A DNA stretch of 64,000 nt from Trachythela sp. YZ-2020. Lineage: Eukaryota > Cnidaria > Anthozoa > Malacalcyonacea > Clavulariidae. The DNA lies in NCBI GenBank assembly GCA_016169945.1, contig JADLSH010000379.1, forward strand, positions 641,001 to 705,000, written 5' to 3'. The notes under the pieces are model-generated. The model searched no databases, had not been told where the DNA came from, and saw only the letters and a list, made by a program, of their open reading frames with translations. How positions within the stretch are numbered: position 1 is the first letter of the stretch; each line of letters begins with the position of its first letter. Shown one piece after another: positions 20,101 through 31,325 of this stretch. Position numbers and translations under genes: made by a program.

Positions 20101-22176
20101 AAGTGTCATCCCTTATTGATCCAGTGTTACTACAGGAGGAAACCTAAACTAACTTTATTTATACTGGATATCTCTATCAGTTCTAAACTGTTCTTCCTAG
20201 AGGTTAAGTAAGAGTCATCCCTTATTGATCCAGTGTTACTACAGGGGGAAAACGGAGAAAAACAAAGGTGTTTGGCAGACTCAAACTAGAAACACTCCTC
20301 TGTAATCACTAACCACTGTTCTACTCTACCAAACACCACAAGTTTTATCCAGTTATTCAGGTTTCCTCCTGTAGAAACACTGGACCAATAAATGGGCATT
20401 ACTAGAGCTCTAGGGAGAACAGTTTAAACCGAACTAATACATCTGTGCAACCCAAGTAAAGTTATTTATAGTTAAAAACCTGCTTGTCTGTACCGTTTCT
20501 CAGACATGCAGTTATGTTAAATAGCACCTTACCATCACAGTGATGTTGACTGTTTATTTTCAATCCAGATTTACAGCGACATTCAAAAGAACCAATTGTA
20601 TTATGACAGTCTTGACGTACATCGCAGTTATGAGTTCCCAATGAACACTCGTCCAAGTCTGGAATGAAGAGAAACGGGAAGAATACAGGGTAAGTTTATG
20701 TTAAAAATGATTTCCATTCATTTCCTTTCCGATTGTTTTATACAGTCTGGCCAGTATTAAGCATCTAGGCTTTAAATAACAATAGACCCCCCAATCTAAT
20801 TACTAAACAGAGCCCTTTTCATAATATGGTACTATATTCCCTCATGGTGGCTCTGAAATATAGTTGAGATATATCTGTTCCATCGCAAGGGAGATAATGT
20901 TTCAGTTGATAAGTTGCGAGAATATGGATCTGAATTGGTTTCCTATCCATGCTGCGGACTCGCGCCAGTTCAACTCGTTGAACATCAGTACTGGTTTGCC
21001 CAGATTTGTAGAAACATGGCTAAGAATCTACATTGTCACAACAGTCTTTCTCAATTCCCCTGCCCTTTCAATGGAATTTGTTCACCTATCAAAACAAATT
21101 TTCCCTTTTACGCGTAAAATCGTCTGGTGTAAACCATAGTAAAATATTCAAGAAATCCGTCGGTTAAGCACATCCTTGTGCACATCCAGGGCTTCTTAGC
21201 TTACTGCGTGCCTTAAGGAACCCTGGAACGAGGAGTGATTAAGCCTATACCTTGGCAAAAAATGCCATTCCCTTTATATCCCGCTCTACAGACACATGTA
21301 TCACCACCAGTCAAATCTTTAACACATTTTGCATACTTTGAGCAGCTCAAATGATGACAGGGCAACACTGAAAGAATAGATAAAGAATTAGGAAGAACTA
21401 TGAGTTATTCATGGGATAAATAAGTCCACTATAAGCACACCTTTTCTACTGCAAACGTCATTTTTGTTCATATCTTTAACGAGTCTTCCTTTCACATTTT
21501 CTGGTATGGCACATGTCATAAGATCTAAATCTACGATTTTCACATTGAGAGATTTTCTCTGTAATGCATTCAAGAACCACACCACACCACAATTACAGAC
21601 GTAAGGATTCTCACTAAGATAGCTGCAAAGAAATTGTGAAATTAGTTCATATACATGCATATGTTTCCTAGCCATGTTTCCCAAAGTTGGGTAAACCAGG
21701 AAACATTGTTTCCTAGCCACGTTTTCCGAAGGTGGGCAAACGCAGAAACATTGCTTTCTAGCCATATTTTCTGAAGGTGGACAAACCAGGGAACGTTGTT
21801 TCTTAGCCATGTTTCCCAAAGGTAGATATAGACTGAAAAACATTGTTTCCTAGCCATGTTTCCTGAAGATGGGTAAACAAGAAAACATTGTTTCCTAGCC
21901 ATGTTTCGTAATGGTGGACAAAAGCGTAGCAAAGAATTTAAAGCAAAGAATTAAAGCAAAATAGTAAAAGCATACTCACATTCGTTTGGTGGTTAAATCA
22001 AGGATTTCTTGTGGAATATCTTCGTATCCTAAGTTTCTGCAATCCAAATGTACTTCTGCCTGAGATCCAGTCGAAATCGTTTTACAGTGTGAGAACATAT
22101 TGAGTGTGGCATCGCTAGGAAAAACGAAACATGGTAAAATACACCAAAATAAACTTAGCCAATTCATACGGTTCAT
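17159..22176 (-). CDS. Receptor B: LRR-cap/5xEGF single-pass membrane protein (10 exons)
   Basis: Exons are 21980-22176, 21441-21622, 21251-21367, 20533-20658, 19615-19746, 19348-19467, 19067-19204, 18792-18891, 17599-17847 and 17159-17243; they join in frame to 481 residues. Order: signal peptide (WLSLFWCILPCFVFP), LRRNT (CKTISTG...LDCRNLGYEDIPQEI), LRRCT (YLSENPYVCNCGVVWFLNAL, about 66-126), five EGF modules (about 127-337; several open DLDEC, DVNEC or DIDEC, calcium-binding type), TM helix (about 343-360) followed by six consecutive cysteines, then a 110-residue tail. The tail has poly-Gln stretches, two copies of a D-x-GSxMPG motif and an acidic/Tyr end (DDDEYAQDYDYDTYN). The Cys run next to the membrane suggests palmitoylation (inference). 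It is divergent from receptor C; its introns hold SINEs and tandem repeats. Confidence 0.87.
17388..17505 (+). mobile_element. tRNA-derived SINE, copy 1
   Basis: A-box-like tgtagctcagtggtcagagc and B-box-like caggttcacttcctacc are followed by the family tail ctcctggttaggtctaaa. It lies in a receptor B intron, antisense to the gene. Mismatches and the tail rule out a working tRNA gene. Confidence 0.7.
18610..18728 (+). repeat. 114-bp repeat family, diverged single copy
   Basis: Shares ttactggacctctagg, agaac(c/a)gtttagaactgat and tccagtataaataaa with the tandem copies at 27255-27790 and 32432-32952. A short open frame here (18522-18728) is produced by the repeat and is not a gene. Confidence 0.65.
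18943..19050 (+). mobile_element. tRNA-derived SINE, copy 2
   Basis: tgtagctcaatggtcagagc, then ggttcaattcctgccagtgg and the tail actgttcctggttagatcta mark the same SINE family as 17388-17505. This copy has lost part of the anticodon-arm region. Confidence 0.7.
19930..20245 (-). repeat. 114-bp repeat family, about three tandem copies
   Basis: Each unit reads, in reverse complement, cctcctgtagtaacactgga ... agaacagtttagaactgata ... ccagtataaataaagttag. Three head-to-tail copies lie in a receptor B intron. A further single plus-oriented copy is at 20335-20440. Confidence 0.8.
20335..20440 (+). repeat. 114-bp repeat family, single diverged copy
   Basis: Contains ggtttcctcctgtagaaaca, actggaccaataaatggg and ctctagggagaacagttta, in the opposite orientation to the neighbouring array at 19930-20245. 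Confidence 0.7.
21661..21925 (-). repeat. 45-bp minisatellite, six copies (receptor B intron)
   Basis: Unit of about 45 bp: gtttcctagccatgtttccc ... ggtgggtaaaccaggaaacat. Six copies with 10-20% divergence run head to tail in the intron after the LRRCT acceptor. The repeat keeps several frames open, explaining the spurious open frames on the minus strand here. Confidence 0.85.
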
Positions 22177-22410
22177 TCCCGAAGGAAGAGGGCTAAATCC
22201 ACCCTCTTTAATTCATTTTGTAACAAGTTTTGATCTTGACGTCATAGAAACTAATTGCAATCAAATGCTTATTACAAACAATTAGCGCGCGCATAATGAG
22301 ATTAGAATACAATAGTCAAGCAACAATGAGCTGTTGGCTCATTAGACCAGTGTTCCTATCCGGTTTATGTAGCCCATTGTAATTATTTTTCAAAAAGAAG
22401 AAAAGCACTA
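22177..22410. promoter_or_regulatory. Shared promoter region of receptors B and C
   Basis: The start codons of B (minus) and C (plus) are separated by 234 bp, so both 5' UTRs and core promoters must overlap or abut here unless upstream noncoding exons exist. No TATA box or clear motif is identified. Confidence 0.55.
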
Positions 22411-25400
22411 ATGTGGATCGCATTAAGAGTGCTTATTGCCAGTGCGCTGGTATGGTATTCTGGCGTTTCAGCCGGAAAGTTGCCTTCGATAAAAGATTGC
22501 AAGCAAGGCAAAGGTGGAATGATTGATTGCAGGAACATGGGATTTCAAAACGTTCCTTATAATTTGTTTTCCATTCCTGGTGTTAAAATGTACGTATACC
22601 ATATGTTCATGTAGCAAAAATCCAACATTGAATTGTTAACATACAGATGGCTCAAGTCTGAACCCGCTACTCCGCAAAACTAGCTGACGTTCTGCCAATA
22701 TTTTGACTTTTGAGTTTTGACTGGGCAGCCAAATAACGTTTTCTGCGTCGGGATAAAATTGCAGCTGAATCATAACATGTAGCTGAGACTGGAAGAATTA
22801 AAATATGCATATCGAAGTATATTCAACTGTTCAATCATTCATTTGTGTTTCACATATAGCCACAATAGAAATAAATTATTTTTCTACTTGTATATTTTGG
22901 CTTTTCACTTCAGATAAAGTACAAAAGTTAAGCTTTTTAGGAACCAGCCAATATTTGTTCGCCTGAAGTGTTTCTTGTATTTTAGGTGCTTAATTGCCTA
23001 AAATCCAGGCACTGGTTCTTATGTGTGGGGTTAAAACCTCTAATAATCTTAAACGTATCAAGATTACCTAATTAATGACTAATTGGCTAATTTGACTTAA
23101 GTCGTTTCATGACGTCATGGACATCGTATTCTGTAGATGTGGATAGCATATTGAGAAAATTTTACACAATATCATTTTAATCTAAATTTGCTAGAAAGCG
23201 TTCAGGATTTAAACCATATACATAGGCGTACGGGACGTGGGGGCAGGGGGGGCACCTGCCCCCCCAAAAATTTGGAGATGGATCGGGCAAATGGTTCACG
23301 AATATTCGGGCAAAATAGATTTACTTAGTCTGAATTTAAACAAAAACAGAATTTTATAATTTACAGTACTGTTTTATAGTATTGTTTATTTATTGTTGAC
23401 AAAATTTGTTGACAGATAAAAAAAAACTAAGGTTTGGAGTTAAAAGATGAGTTAAAGAAAGATGGTTAAGAAAAATTTTAAACCCGAATTTATTACGTCG
23501 ACCAAAGAATTATGAAGATTGTGTTATCGAAAAAAGACGAAATCGAGGAATTTGAAAATTTGGGTAAAATTTTAAATTAAAATTCCCCCCCCCCCCAAAG
23601 AAAGTTAATGACCATATACGTTATATTTGGCCCAAAAGCCTCGGTCAAACGAGCATGAGAGTCAATGAGAGTTGCAATTGGTTCAACTGGTTCAAATTTT
23701 GACGAGAGTTGATGAGGGTTTTTGCTCGTTTGACCAGTACGCGTGGTAATATCCAGTCAACTCTCATGCAACTCTCGTTTGAGTGGGACACTCTTGCTTG
23801 CGAACTCTCATCATCTTCATTTGACCAGGATCGGACTTAACATTAGGAAACATAGTTTCTACATTAGATTCTGTGGTATAAACGTAAAATAATGTTCATG
23901 AGTTATCTGCTGCAAGATATAATATGTTTCGCTTTACTTTGGTTTAAGTAAATGAATGTATTCCACAGAACAAATTACATACACGGCCCAACACCCCAGC
24001 CACGTGTCTTGAGAGGGTTAGCTCAGTCAATGATCGGCCTATAATGCGGGAGGTCAATGGGTTCCCGACCAAACCAGTACTCAGGGTGTTCGGCAAAGAA
24101 TGATAGTTTTTGTTTCTCGTTTTCAGCTACCTCAGTAAAAATCCGTACATCTGTGACTGCAGTTTTGCTTGGTTCCTGCGAGAACCATCCAGTAACATGA
24201 AGAGAATTGAGGATTTCAAAGATATGAAATGTGCATCTCCTTATAAAGGCTATCCAGTTAAAGGATTAATGAGAGGCAGTACCCTCTGCAAAAATGGTAC
24301 GTTTTATTAAGATAAGATCAAACTTAACCGTAGTCGTTTGCTGGGGAATAAAAAAGAGAGAATTCGTGTCGTCTTACTATACCAAATCATACCAGGTCAT
24401 ACTGTACATTGCCTTACCAGTTACAATACCATGTCATGCTATACGATACGATACAATACCACACCACACCATACCATACCATACAATACCATATCATGCC
24501 ATCCCATACAATATCATATATGATACCATACCATACCATATACGATAACATACCAGATCATACCATACCATACCATACCATACCCTATCATACCTTACCA
24601 TACTTTACCATACCCATACCATACCACACCGTACCGTACTATACCGTACCATGCCATACCATACCATGACATATCATATAATGCTATGCCACACCATACA
24701 ACACCATACCATACAATACCATACCATATGATAACGTACCATATTATGCCATGCCATACCATTCATGTCATACCATTCATGTCATACCATACCATACCAT
24801 GTCATACCATACAATACTATACTGTACCCTACCCTACCTTACAATAGCATACCATACCATACAATACTTTGCCAATACTTCTTGTTATATTAATATAGAA
24901 AGTGTAAGATATATAAGAATTTGTATAAAATACCCTAAATGTGATTTCGGACTGCAAACCCTCTATATAAAAATACATTTTCTTTCATTAGAAAAGTTCA
25001 AATTGATGTATCATTGTAAACCTGCATTTGGCGTAATGCTGACTTCATGGCATTGTTTGGACAAAGAACGGATCCCAGAACGCATTCCATACGACGTTTA
25101 TACAGCAGGATTCGCATTTGTGTAAGTGGTATGTTTTAGTGTTTGGGTGACGCGTTATATTATTACCATAAATTCTCTAGCAAGCCCCCAATGCCGTACC
25201 ATAACATATGTGATGTGGTGTTTGATAGAATCAAATTGAAAGTACTATTTTCTCATGCATAAATATATACGGCAGCAATTAAGAACTGATCTCTTCTCAG
25301 AATGACCCAAATATTACACATTCCAAAAATTATATTCTGTGTCCTTTACCATATAGAGCATTGGAGGGTGAGTTTATTTGCGACTGTGCTACAGTTTGGT

Positions 25401-28400
25401 TTATCAGACGTTTGAACACGCCTAGTGGTGCAAACCGGTTTGCAGATCACAAGAAGATCCTTTGTAAACCTGATAAAGCAAAGGGGATTACGAAACCTGT
25501 ACCAGTGTATAGCATCAAAGAGGAAAAAGTCTGCCCTCAGAAAAGTATGTATTAAACCTGGTCTAGAGTCAATTTCCATCCCTCTTTAAGAAATACAATG
25601 GTATGTTAAACTCTATTTGACTACACTAACTCCTGCAATAAGAGCTGATTTCCAAGAGGAGCGTAGATTTGAATATCAAAATTACATTTAAAACAACAAT
25701 TACAGTCGTTATACTCTGTACAAAAAATAAGACATTAATTTATTATTTATTAATAAGTGGATGAAATTAAAGATTTTTAATAAGGTAAGCAATCTGGAAT
25801 ATTATTTCACTAATTGACTTAACCCGTCAGGTGTGACAACACTTGTATACAGAAAGATATTTCTTATTCCTCAATTCGCCTGGAAAGCTTTTCCACAGTT
25901 TGGCCCCTGGCAGCCAGTGGCGCGCTAGTAAGCCTTCGACATGATCACGTATCAGCTGCAACAATGCTTCTCTTTTCTTTACAGAACGAGATCACTGCAA
26001 AGCTGATCCTTGCCCTGCCAAAGTTACAACATGCAAGAAGACTAGAGAGTCGTATGAATGTATTGGTAAGTAGTTTATTAAACATAACATCTTAACCACA
26101 GGTCTAGGAGGTGGGAGAGGGGTAGGGATTAGTCTTTAGTCATAGTTGGGTTAGGTTGCTTGGATTGGTGTCCTCCATTCTTTTCTTTTTCTTGTCCAAC
26201 ACCTTACATCTTGTTCTGATCTCTTCATTCCATGACTCCGACCGTCTCTCCTTCATCTCTTCTTATTACGTGTCCATACCATCTCAACCGTGCTTCCCTC
26301 ACCTTCTCTGCAATGTCTACCACACAACACCTTCTGATCCCTTCATTCCATGTCTCTGACCAGCTCTCTTTCATCTCTTCTTACCACATGTCCATACCAT
26401 CTCAGCCTTGCTTCTCTCAACTTCTCTGCAGTGTCTACCAGGCTACCACTCCACATCTTCTCGTCCAGCGTTAAGCCGGTTTTCCACAAGGCGAATTTGG
26501 CGCGAGGCATCAGTCATTGATTAGGCCTTCAGCATAAATGCTAAATTTCAAAACAATAACAATGGCATGGAGAACAGTGAGAATTTCAAAACAATGGAAA
26601 GACAATGGAACATTCCTGTCACTGAATCGTGACTGGCATTATTGTTATGCTTAGTGTTGTGAAATGGAGCCATATTTCTTGACATTTCTTCTTTGATTTC
26701 GTTAAGATGTAAACGAGTGTAGTAAAAAGACAAGTCCGTGTGAAAGCCCTGAAGTTTGTGTGAATAAGATTAAAACTGGTTACGAATGTAAATGTCCTAA
26801 AGAACTGTTGCGTGATAAGAATACCAAGAAATGTGTTCGTAAGTATTTGGTAACAGGATTAGATTTTCTACAGTTTGTGTGCTGATATACAACATATGAT
26901 CGTATTAAATAGTTTGTTTAATATAATCTAGCCTATTTAAGAGGTAATCACAGATTGGTTTTCTGGCTCAACCCTAATCCTAACCTTAATCCTAATTCTT
27001 GTGACGTAATTTTGGGATAATAATATGGAAAGTGACCCGAGTTTCTATTTGACCGAAATATTGTGTGTGCCAAAAGCTAAACTAACCCCAAAATATTGCT
27101 TCAAATAACAATCCTCTTCTATCTTTCTGTTCAACAGCTCCAGATCCTTGCAAAAGTGAGAAGAATCCATGTCCCAGTACCTCAAGATGTGAAACTATTC
27201 GATTAGCATCTCGAACATCGCACCGTTGTGTTGGTAAGTTTAAAACAATGAAGTTGGTTAAGTTTCCTCTTGTAGTAACACTGGATCAATAACGGATGTC
27301 CCTTATTGAACCTCCAGGGAAAACAGTTTAGAACTGATAGAGCTATCCAGTATAAATAAAGTTAGTTTAGTTTAGGTTTCCTCCTGTAGTAACACTGGAT
27401 CAATAAGGGATGGCCCTTACTGGACCTCTAGGGAGAACAGTTTAGAACTGATAGAGCTATCAAGTATAAATAAAGTTAGTTTAGGTTTCCTCCTGTAGTA
27501 ACACTGGATCAATAAGGGATGGCCCTTACTGGATCTCTAGGGAGAACAGTTTAGAACTGATAGAGCTATCAAGTATAGATAAAGTTAGTTTGGTTTAGGT
27601 TTCCTCCTGTAGTAACACTGGATCAACAAGAGATGACTCTTTACTGGACCTCTAGGAAGAACAGTTTAGTAACACTGGATCAATAAGAGATGACTCTTTA
27701 GTAACACTGGATCAACAAGAGATGACTCTTTACTGGACCTCTAGGAAGAACAGTTTAGAACTGATAGAGCTATCCAGTATAAGTTGCACATATAATAACA
27801 GCCGCAGAGAGAGGAGAAATAGCATTTTGCTACACAAAGTATCTTTTTCCCCTTTTTTCAGACATTGATGAATGTCTAACTGGAAACTACACTTGTGCAA
27901 AGGGGGAAGAGTGCTACAATAAGGAGAATGGGTACGAGTGTCGATGTATGCCCGGTCTTACGAGAGAAAAGGACAAGTGTATTGGTATGTACTTCTCATA
28001 AAGTTATCAACTGCAATTAACTTTGGAAGCTACATCGATAAATCGACTAAATCAATAAGCTCCCTTTCTTTTAAGACCTCTCCAATGAGGCCCCCCAAAC
28101 CCCAATTTTTAGTGCAGAGCACATATTTAAGCGTGATTTTTTCTCAAATACAAATAGAAGACTTAGTCAAGATGAATTTCGTTTCAGTTAAAATTGATCC
28201 ATGCAAGGCAAAGCCTCCAGTATGCGATCTGAAAACGCAACGTTGTGTTTCGAAAAACTCGGATTCTTATGAGTGTCAAGGTAACAACCTTACTTTTTCT
28301 ACAATTATTTTCAAAAAATGCAGTAGTGCAGTGGATCAGTGCATGTGTCTGTTACCTCTGTGTATGGGGATTATAATATTACTGCAATATGCAGTTGTCT

Positions 28401-31125
28401 GATTATAATTTCATGTCAGTTCCATCTGAGAAGATTGCTTTCAGTTTGTCTCTACCAAACACTGCAGGATTCATCCTTTATAGTAACACTGGATCAATAA
28501 AGGATGGCGCTTACTGGACCTCTAGAGAGAACAGTTTAGAACTCGTAGAGCTATCCCGTATGGATAAAGTGAGTTATGTAATATATCATACACGAGAAGG
28601 AGTTTATTATAGTGATTTGAAACACCGAAAAGTGTGTTGAAAAACAAGGCGCTAGCCGAGTTTTTTAACATACTTTGAGATGTTTTTAAATCACTATAAT
28701 AAACGACTTCGAGTGTATGGTATAGCTTCTCAAACATATCAGTATTTAAAGAGAAATTCAACGCGAAAGTGGGGTTAATTTATGGGTGTTTATTACCGTA
28801 GTATCAAGACAACGATACGGTGGTGATTTCCTTTGTGTTTTGCTCATGAATTATTAATGTTTTGAGAAGTTAAGTTTCTTGATGGTTCATACTGAAAGAA
28901 CCTCTCTAAGAAGACAAAACTAACAGAGCTATCCAGCAAACTAACCCAGATACCATGTATTTTTTCTTCAGACATTGATGAATGTACTACACAACAACAC
29001 GAGTGTCATAAATATGCAAAATGTGTTAACACTGACTCAGGTTATATATGTCAGTGTAAACCTGGATTCAAGGAGTATGATAATGGCAGACAATGCAAAG
29101 GTAATGATTGATGGTAAACTGTTACCCATTTCGCTGATGTGTTTACAAACAAAATTTGGTGAATTCTAAGCTTATGTTATTTTGCACATAGAGATTATAA
29201 TCTCTATGATTTTGCACCCCTACTTTATCTGATACTTTATGTTCTTTTAAGATCTGAATGAATGTTCTGACAAATATAGCTGTGCAAAGCATGCTAAATG
29301 TATTAATCTTCCTGGATCATACAAATGCGAATGTAAGGCTGGATATTTTGGCAATGGAAAATATTGCAGTGGTAATATTGTTTGTCTATATTTTGTTCTT
29401 TAATAATTATATTTGTGTCCATTTTTCTTTAACTCTGTCCAATTATATTTCATTATATATCTGCTGGTCTTATCCTTTATTCATTCCCAAATATAGTTTT
29501 CAGCGACCATTCCAACACAAGTTAGTAATAAAAGCATGTACATGTGGTTTATTGTGTTTTCTTAGACCAAAATGAGTGCAAAGGTCACAGTAAATGCTCC
29601 GTTGACGCTGTATGCAAGAACAAGCTTGGGACATACCAATGCATTTGTAAAAAAGGTTACCATGGAAACGGACATATCTGCAAGGGTCAGTATTTGAATT
29701 TTTCGCCACACTTTGAACGTACTCACATTACTATCTAACCCCTCCAATAACCACTCCCCGAAATAGATATAACCCCCAGGAATGATTTAATACCAATTCC
29801 ATATTTACTATTTTTAGATATAAACGAATGCTCCCAGAACAAATTTGAATGTCCACGTCACTCAAAATGTCGCAACATTCCAGGATCGTACACATGCAAA
29901 TGCATTTCTGGATTCAAGATGAAAAACGGTCGTTGTTTAGGTAAGTTTATTCATTCATTATTTCTTACTCACTTTTTACTATAGCCTTTGTTACGCTGAT
30001 GCAAAATATATAATTAACGAATCTTTTTTTCTTCTATTTTCCTATCTTAAAGATGTGGACGAATGCAAGATAAATTCTCATAATTGCGACAAGAACGCAT
30101 TATGCATCAACTTTGTTGGCAGTTACAAATGTCGCTGTAAGAAAGGATTTGAACACTTGAAGGATGGAAGACTTTGCTTGAAGGAAGGTTAGATAACGTT
30201 TTCTTTCATCAAAACAATCTTAAATTTTAACTTGTTTTTCAAAAGTAAAAATTTTGCCCCCAAACGTTTGCCAAAAAACGATATTCTTTCACCGAAACAA
30301 TCATTTTCAAGCTATCACGACAATGATTACTTTCAAAGCAGAGATTTCTTACCTATAGCTTACAATTCTAACCCTAAATCCTAGCCATTTGTTCTAACAT
30401 TAACAACATTTATTATGTTCTGTTTATCTAGAAGTTACATCAGAGGAAGAGAATTCACTACTACTTGTTTTTGTCGCAGTTCCAACATGCTTGCTTCTCG
30501 TCATTTTCATCTCGTGTTGTCTCTTTTGGCAAAGGTAAGGCATTGTGGTGGGCTCCGTAGGACTGTTTTAACCGGGCGGTGATGGAGGTTTTGATCAATT
30601 GTTATTTGAATTTATGACAACATTGGAGCAAAACCTTCCGGAGAGAACAGTTAAGAAACGATGAAGAAACGGTTTACAAGGTCCAATAGGCCTATTGTTG
30701 GAACAATTTGTAAGAAATGTGTTGAGTTAACGTTTGTGGACATGCATGTGACGTTTCGTTTTCTTGCCTTTATAAAGGAGGACCAAAAAACGCAAGGAAA
30801 ATTCAGAAAGCGAGGAGGTCCAGAGGTTGTTAGAAAGTCAACTCGCTCAAGATGGACAGCAACAGCCTGTGTTTATGTTTGAACCTCGTGCGAACAGAGA
30901 AGCAAAGTGAGTATTATATATACGAACAATTGTTTGTTGTAGTTCTTGAAATGTAAAACAGTACTTAATATACACAAAGGATAGAGAAAGTATATAGTAT
31001 TATACGCGTTTACCCCCTTAACTTTACTTTAATTGCTTTCCTTTTGCAGTGCCATGATGTTTGGTCAATATTCTGCAGAGCAAAACTATGATGATATGAA
31101 CAATTTTACAAAAGTATGTGAATAA
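22411..31125 (+). CDS. Receptor C: double LRR-cap/10xEGF-like single-pass membrane protein (17 exons)
   Basis: Exons are 22411-22589, 24127-24296, 24992-25121, 25357-25544, 25985-26065, 26707-26838, 27138-27233, 27862-27984, 28188-28280, 28972-29100, 29252-29371, 29566-29685, 29818-29940, 30053-30187, 30432-30534, 30778-30906 and 31050-31125. They join in frame to 708 residues. Order: signal peptide, LRRNT (DCKQGKGGMIDCRNMGFQNV), LRRCT (NPYICDCSFAWFLRE...C...C), a second LRRNT-like segment (CKPAFG...WHCLDKERIPERI) and a second LRRCT (EFICDCATVWFIRR...CKPDKAKG...C), then ten EGF-like modules (about 223-606). Those at 25985, 27138 and 28188 have only four cysteines. The TM helix (LLLVFVAVPTCLLLVIFISC, about 616-635) precedes a basic then Gln-rich tail ending QNYDDMNNFTKVCE. 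The AATAAA at 31121 overlaps the stop codon. Confidence 0.87.
23221..23290. repeat. GC-rich palindromic repeat end
   Basis: cataggcgtacgggacg is followed by ggggggcacctgcccccc, a perfect G/C palindrome in otherwise AT-rich intron 1 of receptor C. It is probably the terminus of an interspersed element. Confidence 0.4.
23638..23832. mobile_element. MITE of about 195 bp, uninterrupted copy (receptor C intron 1)
   Basis: It starts cctcggtcaaacgagcatga and ends with the inverted counterpart tcatttgaccagg. It matches, in reverse complement, both halves of the disrupted element in BECN1 intron 13 (11895-12375). Confidence 0.7.
24380..24870 (+). repeat. Imperfect (CCATA)n microsatellite
   Basis: About 490 bp of ccata/ccatacc pentamers with many variants (cataatg, catgtcat, cctatcat) in receptor C intron 2. 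Overlapping open frames here are products of the low-complexity sequence. Confidence 0.9.
26190..26475 (-). mobile_element. LINE-type retrotransposon remnant, partly duplicated
   Basis: On the minus strand a segment of about 120 bp occurs twice in tandem, each coding for a variant of EKVREARLRWYGHVIRRDE. The RLRWxGHVxRRxE motif is typical of the C-terminal part of endonuclease/reverse-transcriptase LINE polyproteins. It is truncated, frameshifted and non-functional, in receptor C intron 5. Confidence 0.6.
27255..27790 (+). repeat. 114-bp repeat family, about five tandem copies (receptor C intron)
   Basis: Units read ggtttcctcctgtagtaaca, ctggatcaataagggatg, ttactggacctctaggg, agaacagtttagaactgata and gagctatccagtataaat. 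The fourth unit has an internal partial duplication. Confidence 0.85.
28460..28568 (+). repeat. 114-bp repeat family, diverged single copy
   Basis: tagtaacactggatcaataa, cttactggacctctagaga and gaacagtttagaactcgta identify the family; it abuts MITE M1 at 28575. Confidence 0.7.
28575..28870. mobile_element. MITE family M1, longest copy (receptor C intron)
   Basis: The left half is a fold-back: atatatcatacacgagaagg, tttattatagtgatttgaaa, and then the inverted counterpart tttaaatcactataataaac, gacttcgagtgtatggtata. The right half runs through tcaacgcgaaagtggggtta to gctcatgaattattaatg. Related copies lie at 14105, 15470, 34890, 39178 and (inverted) 61080. Confidence 0.75.
30226..30325 (-). repeat. 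Dispersed repeat D2, copy near the 3' end of receptor C
   Basis: ttgcccccaaacgtttg and ctttcaccgaaacaatcatt are the reverse complement of motifs at 31185-31320 and, more diverged, at 62249-62720. Confidence 0.5.
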
Positions 31126-31144
31126 AAACGTTTACTATGTTATA

Positions 31145-31325
31145 AAACACATGGAAGTGGCTAAAAACGACCAAAAAGTAAAGGGGTCGATGTTTTAGAA
31201 CATGTTTTTATGAGTTGAAAATGATTGTTTTGATGAAAGAAGACGTTTTGGGGTACTTATCGAATGTTTGGGGGCAAATTTTCACTTTTGAAAAATGAGT
31301 CCAAAACCATAGGGGGGGGGGCACC
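31145..31325 (+). repeat. Dispersed repeat D2 joined to one satellite-like unit
   Basis: agtggctaaaaacgaccaaa and aagtaaagggg resemble the satellite of 41-57 kb. They are followed by acatgtttttatgagttg, gttttgatgaaagaagacg and aatgtttgggggcaaatttt, the D2 repeat. Confidence 0.5.

Noticed and set aside
24294..25125. Tyr/His/Pro-rich open frames
   Set aside because: Mostly the (CCATA)n microsatellite; only 24992-25121 is a plausible exon, in receptor C.
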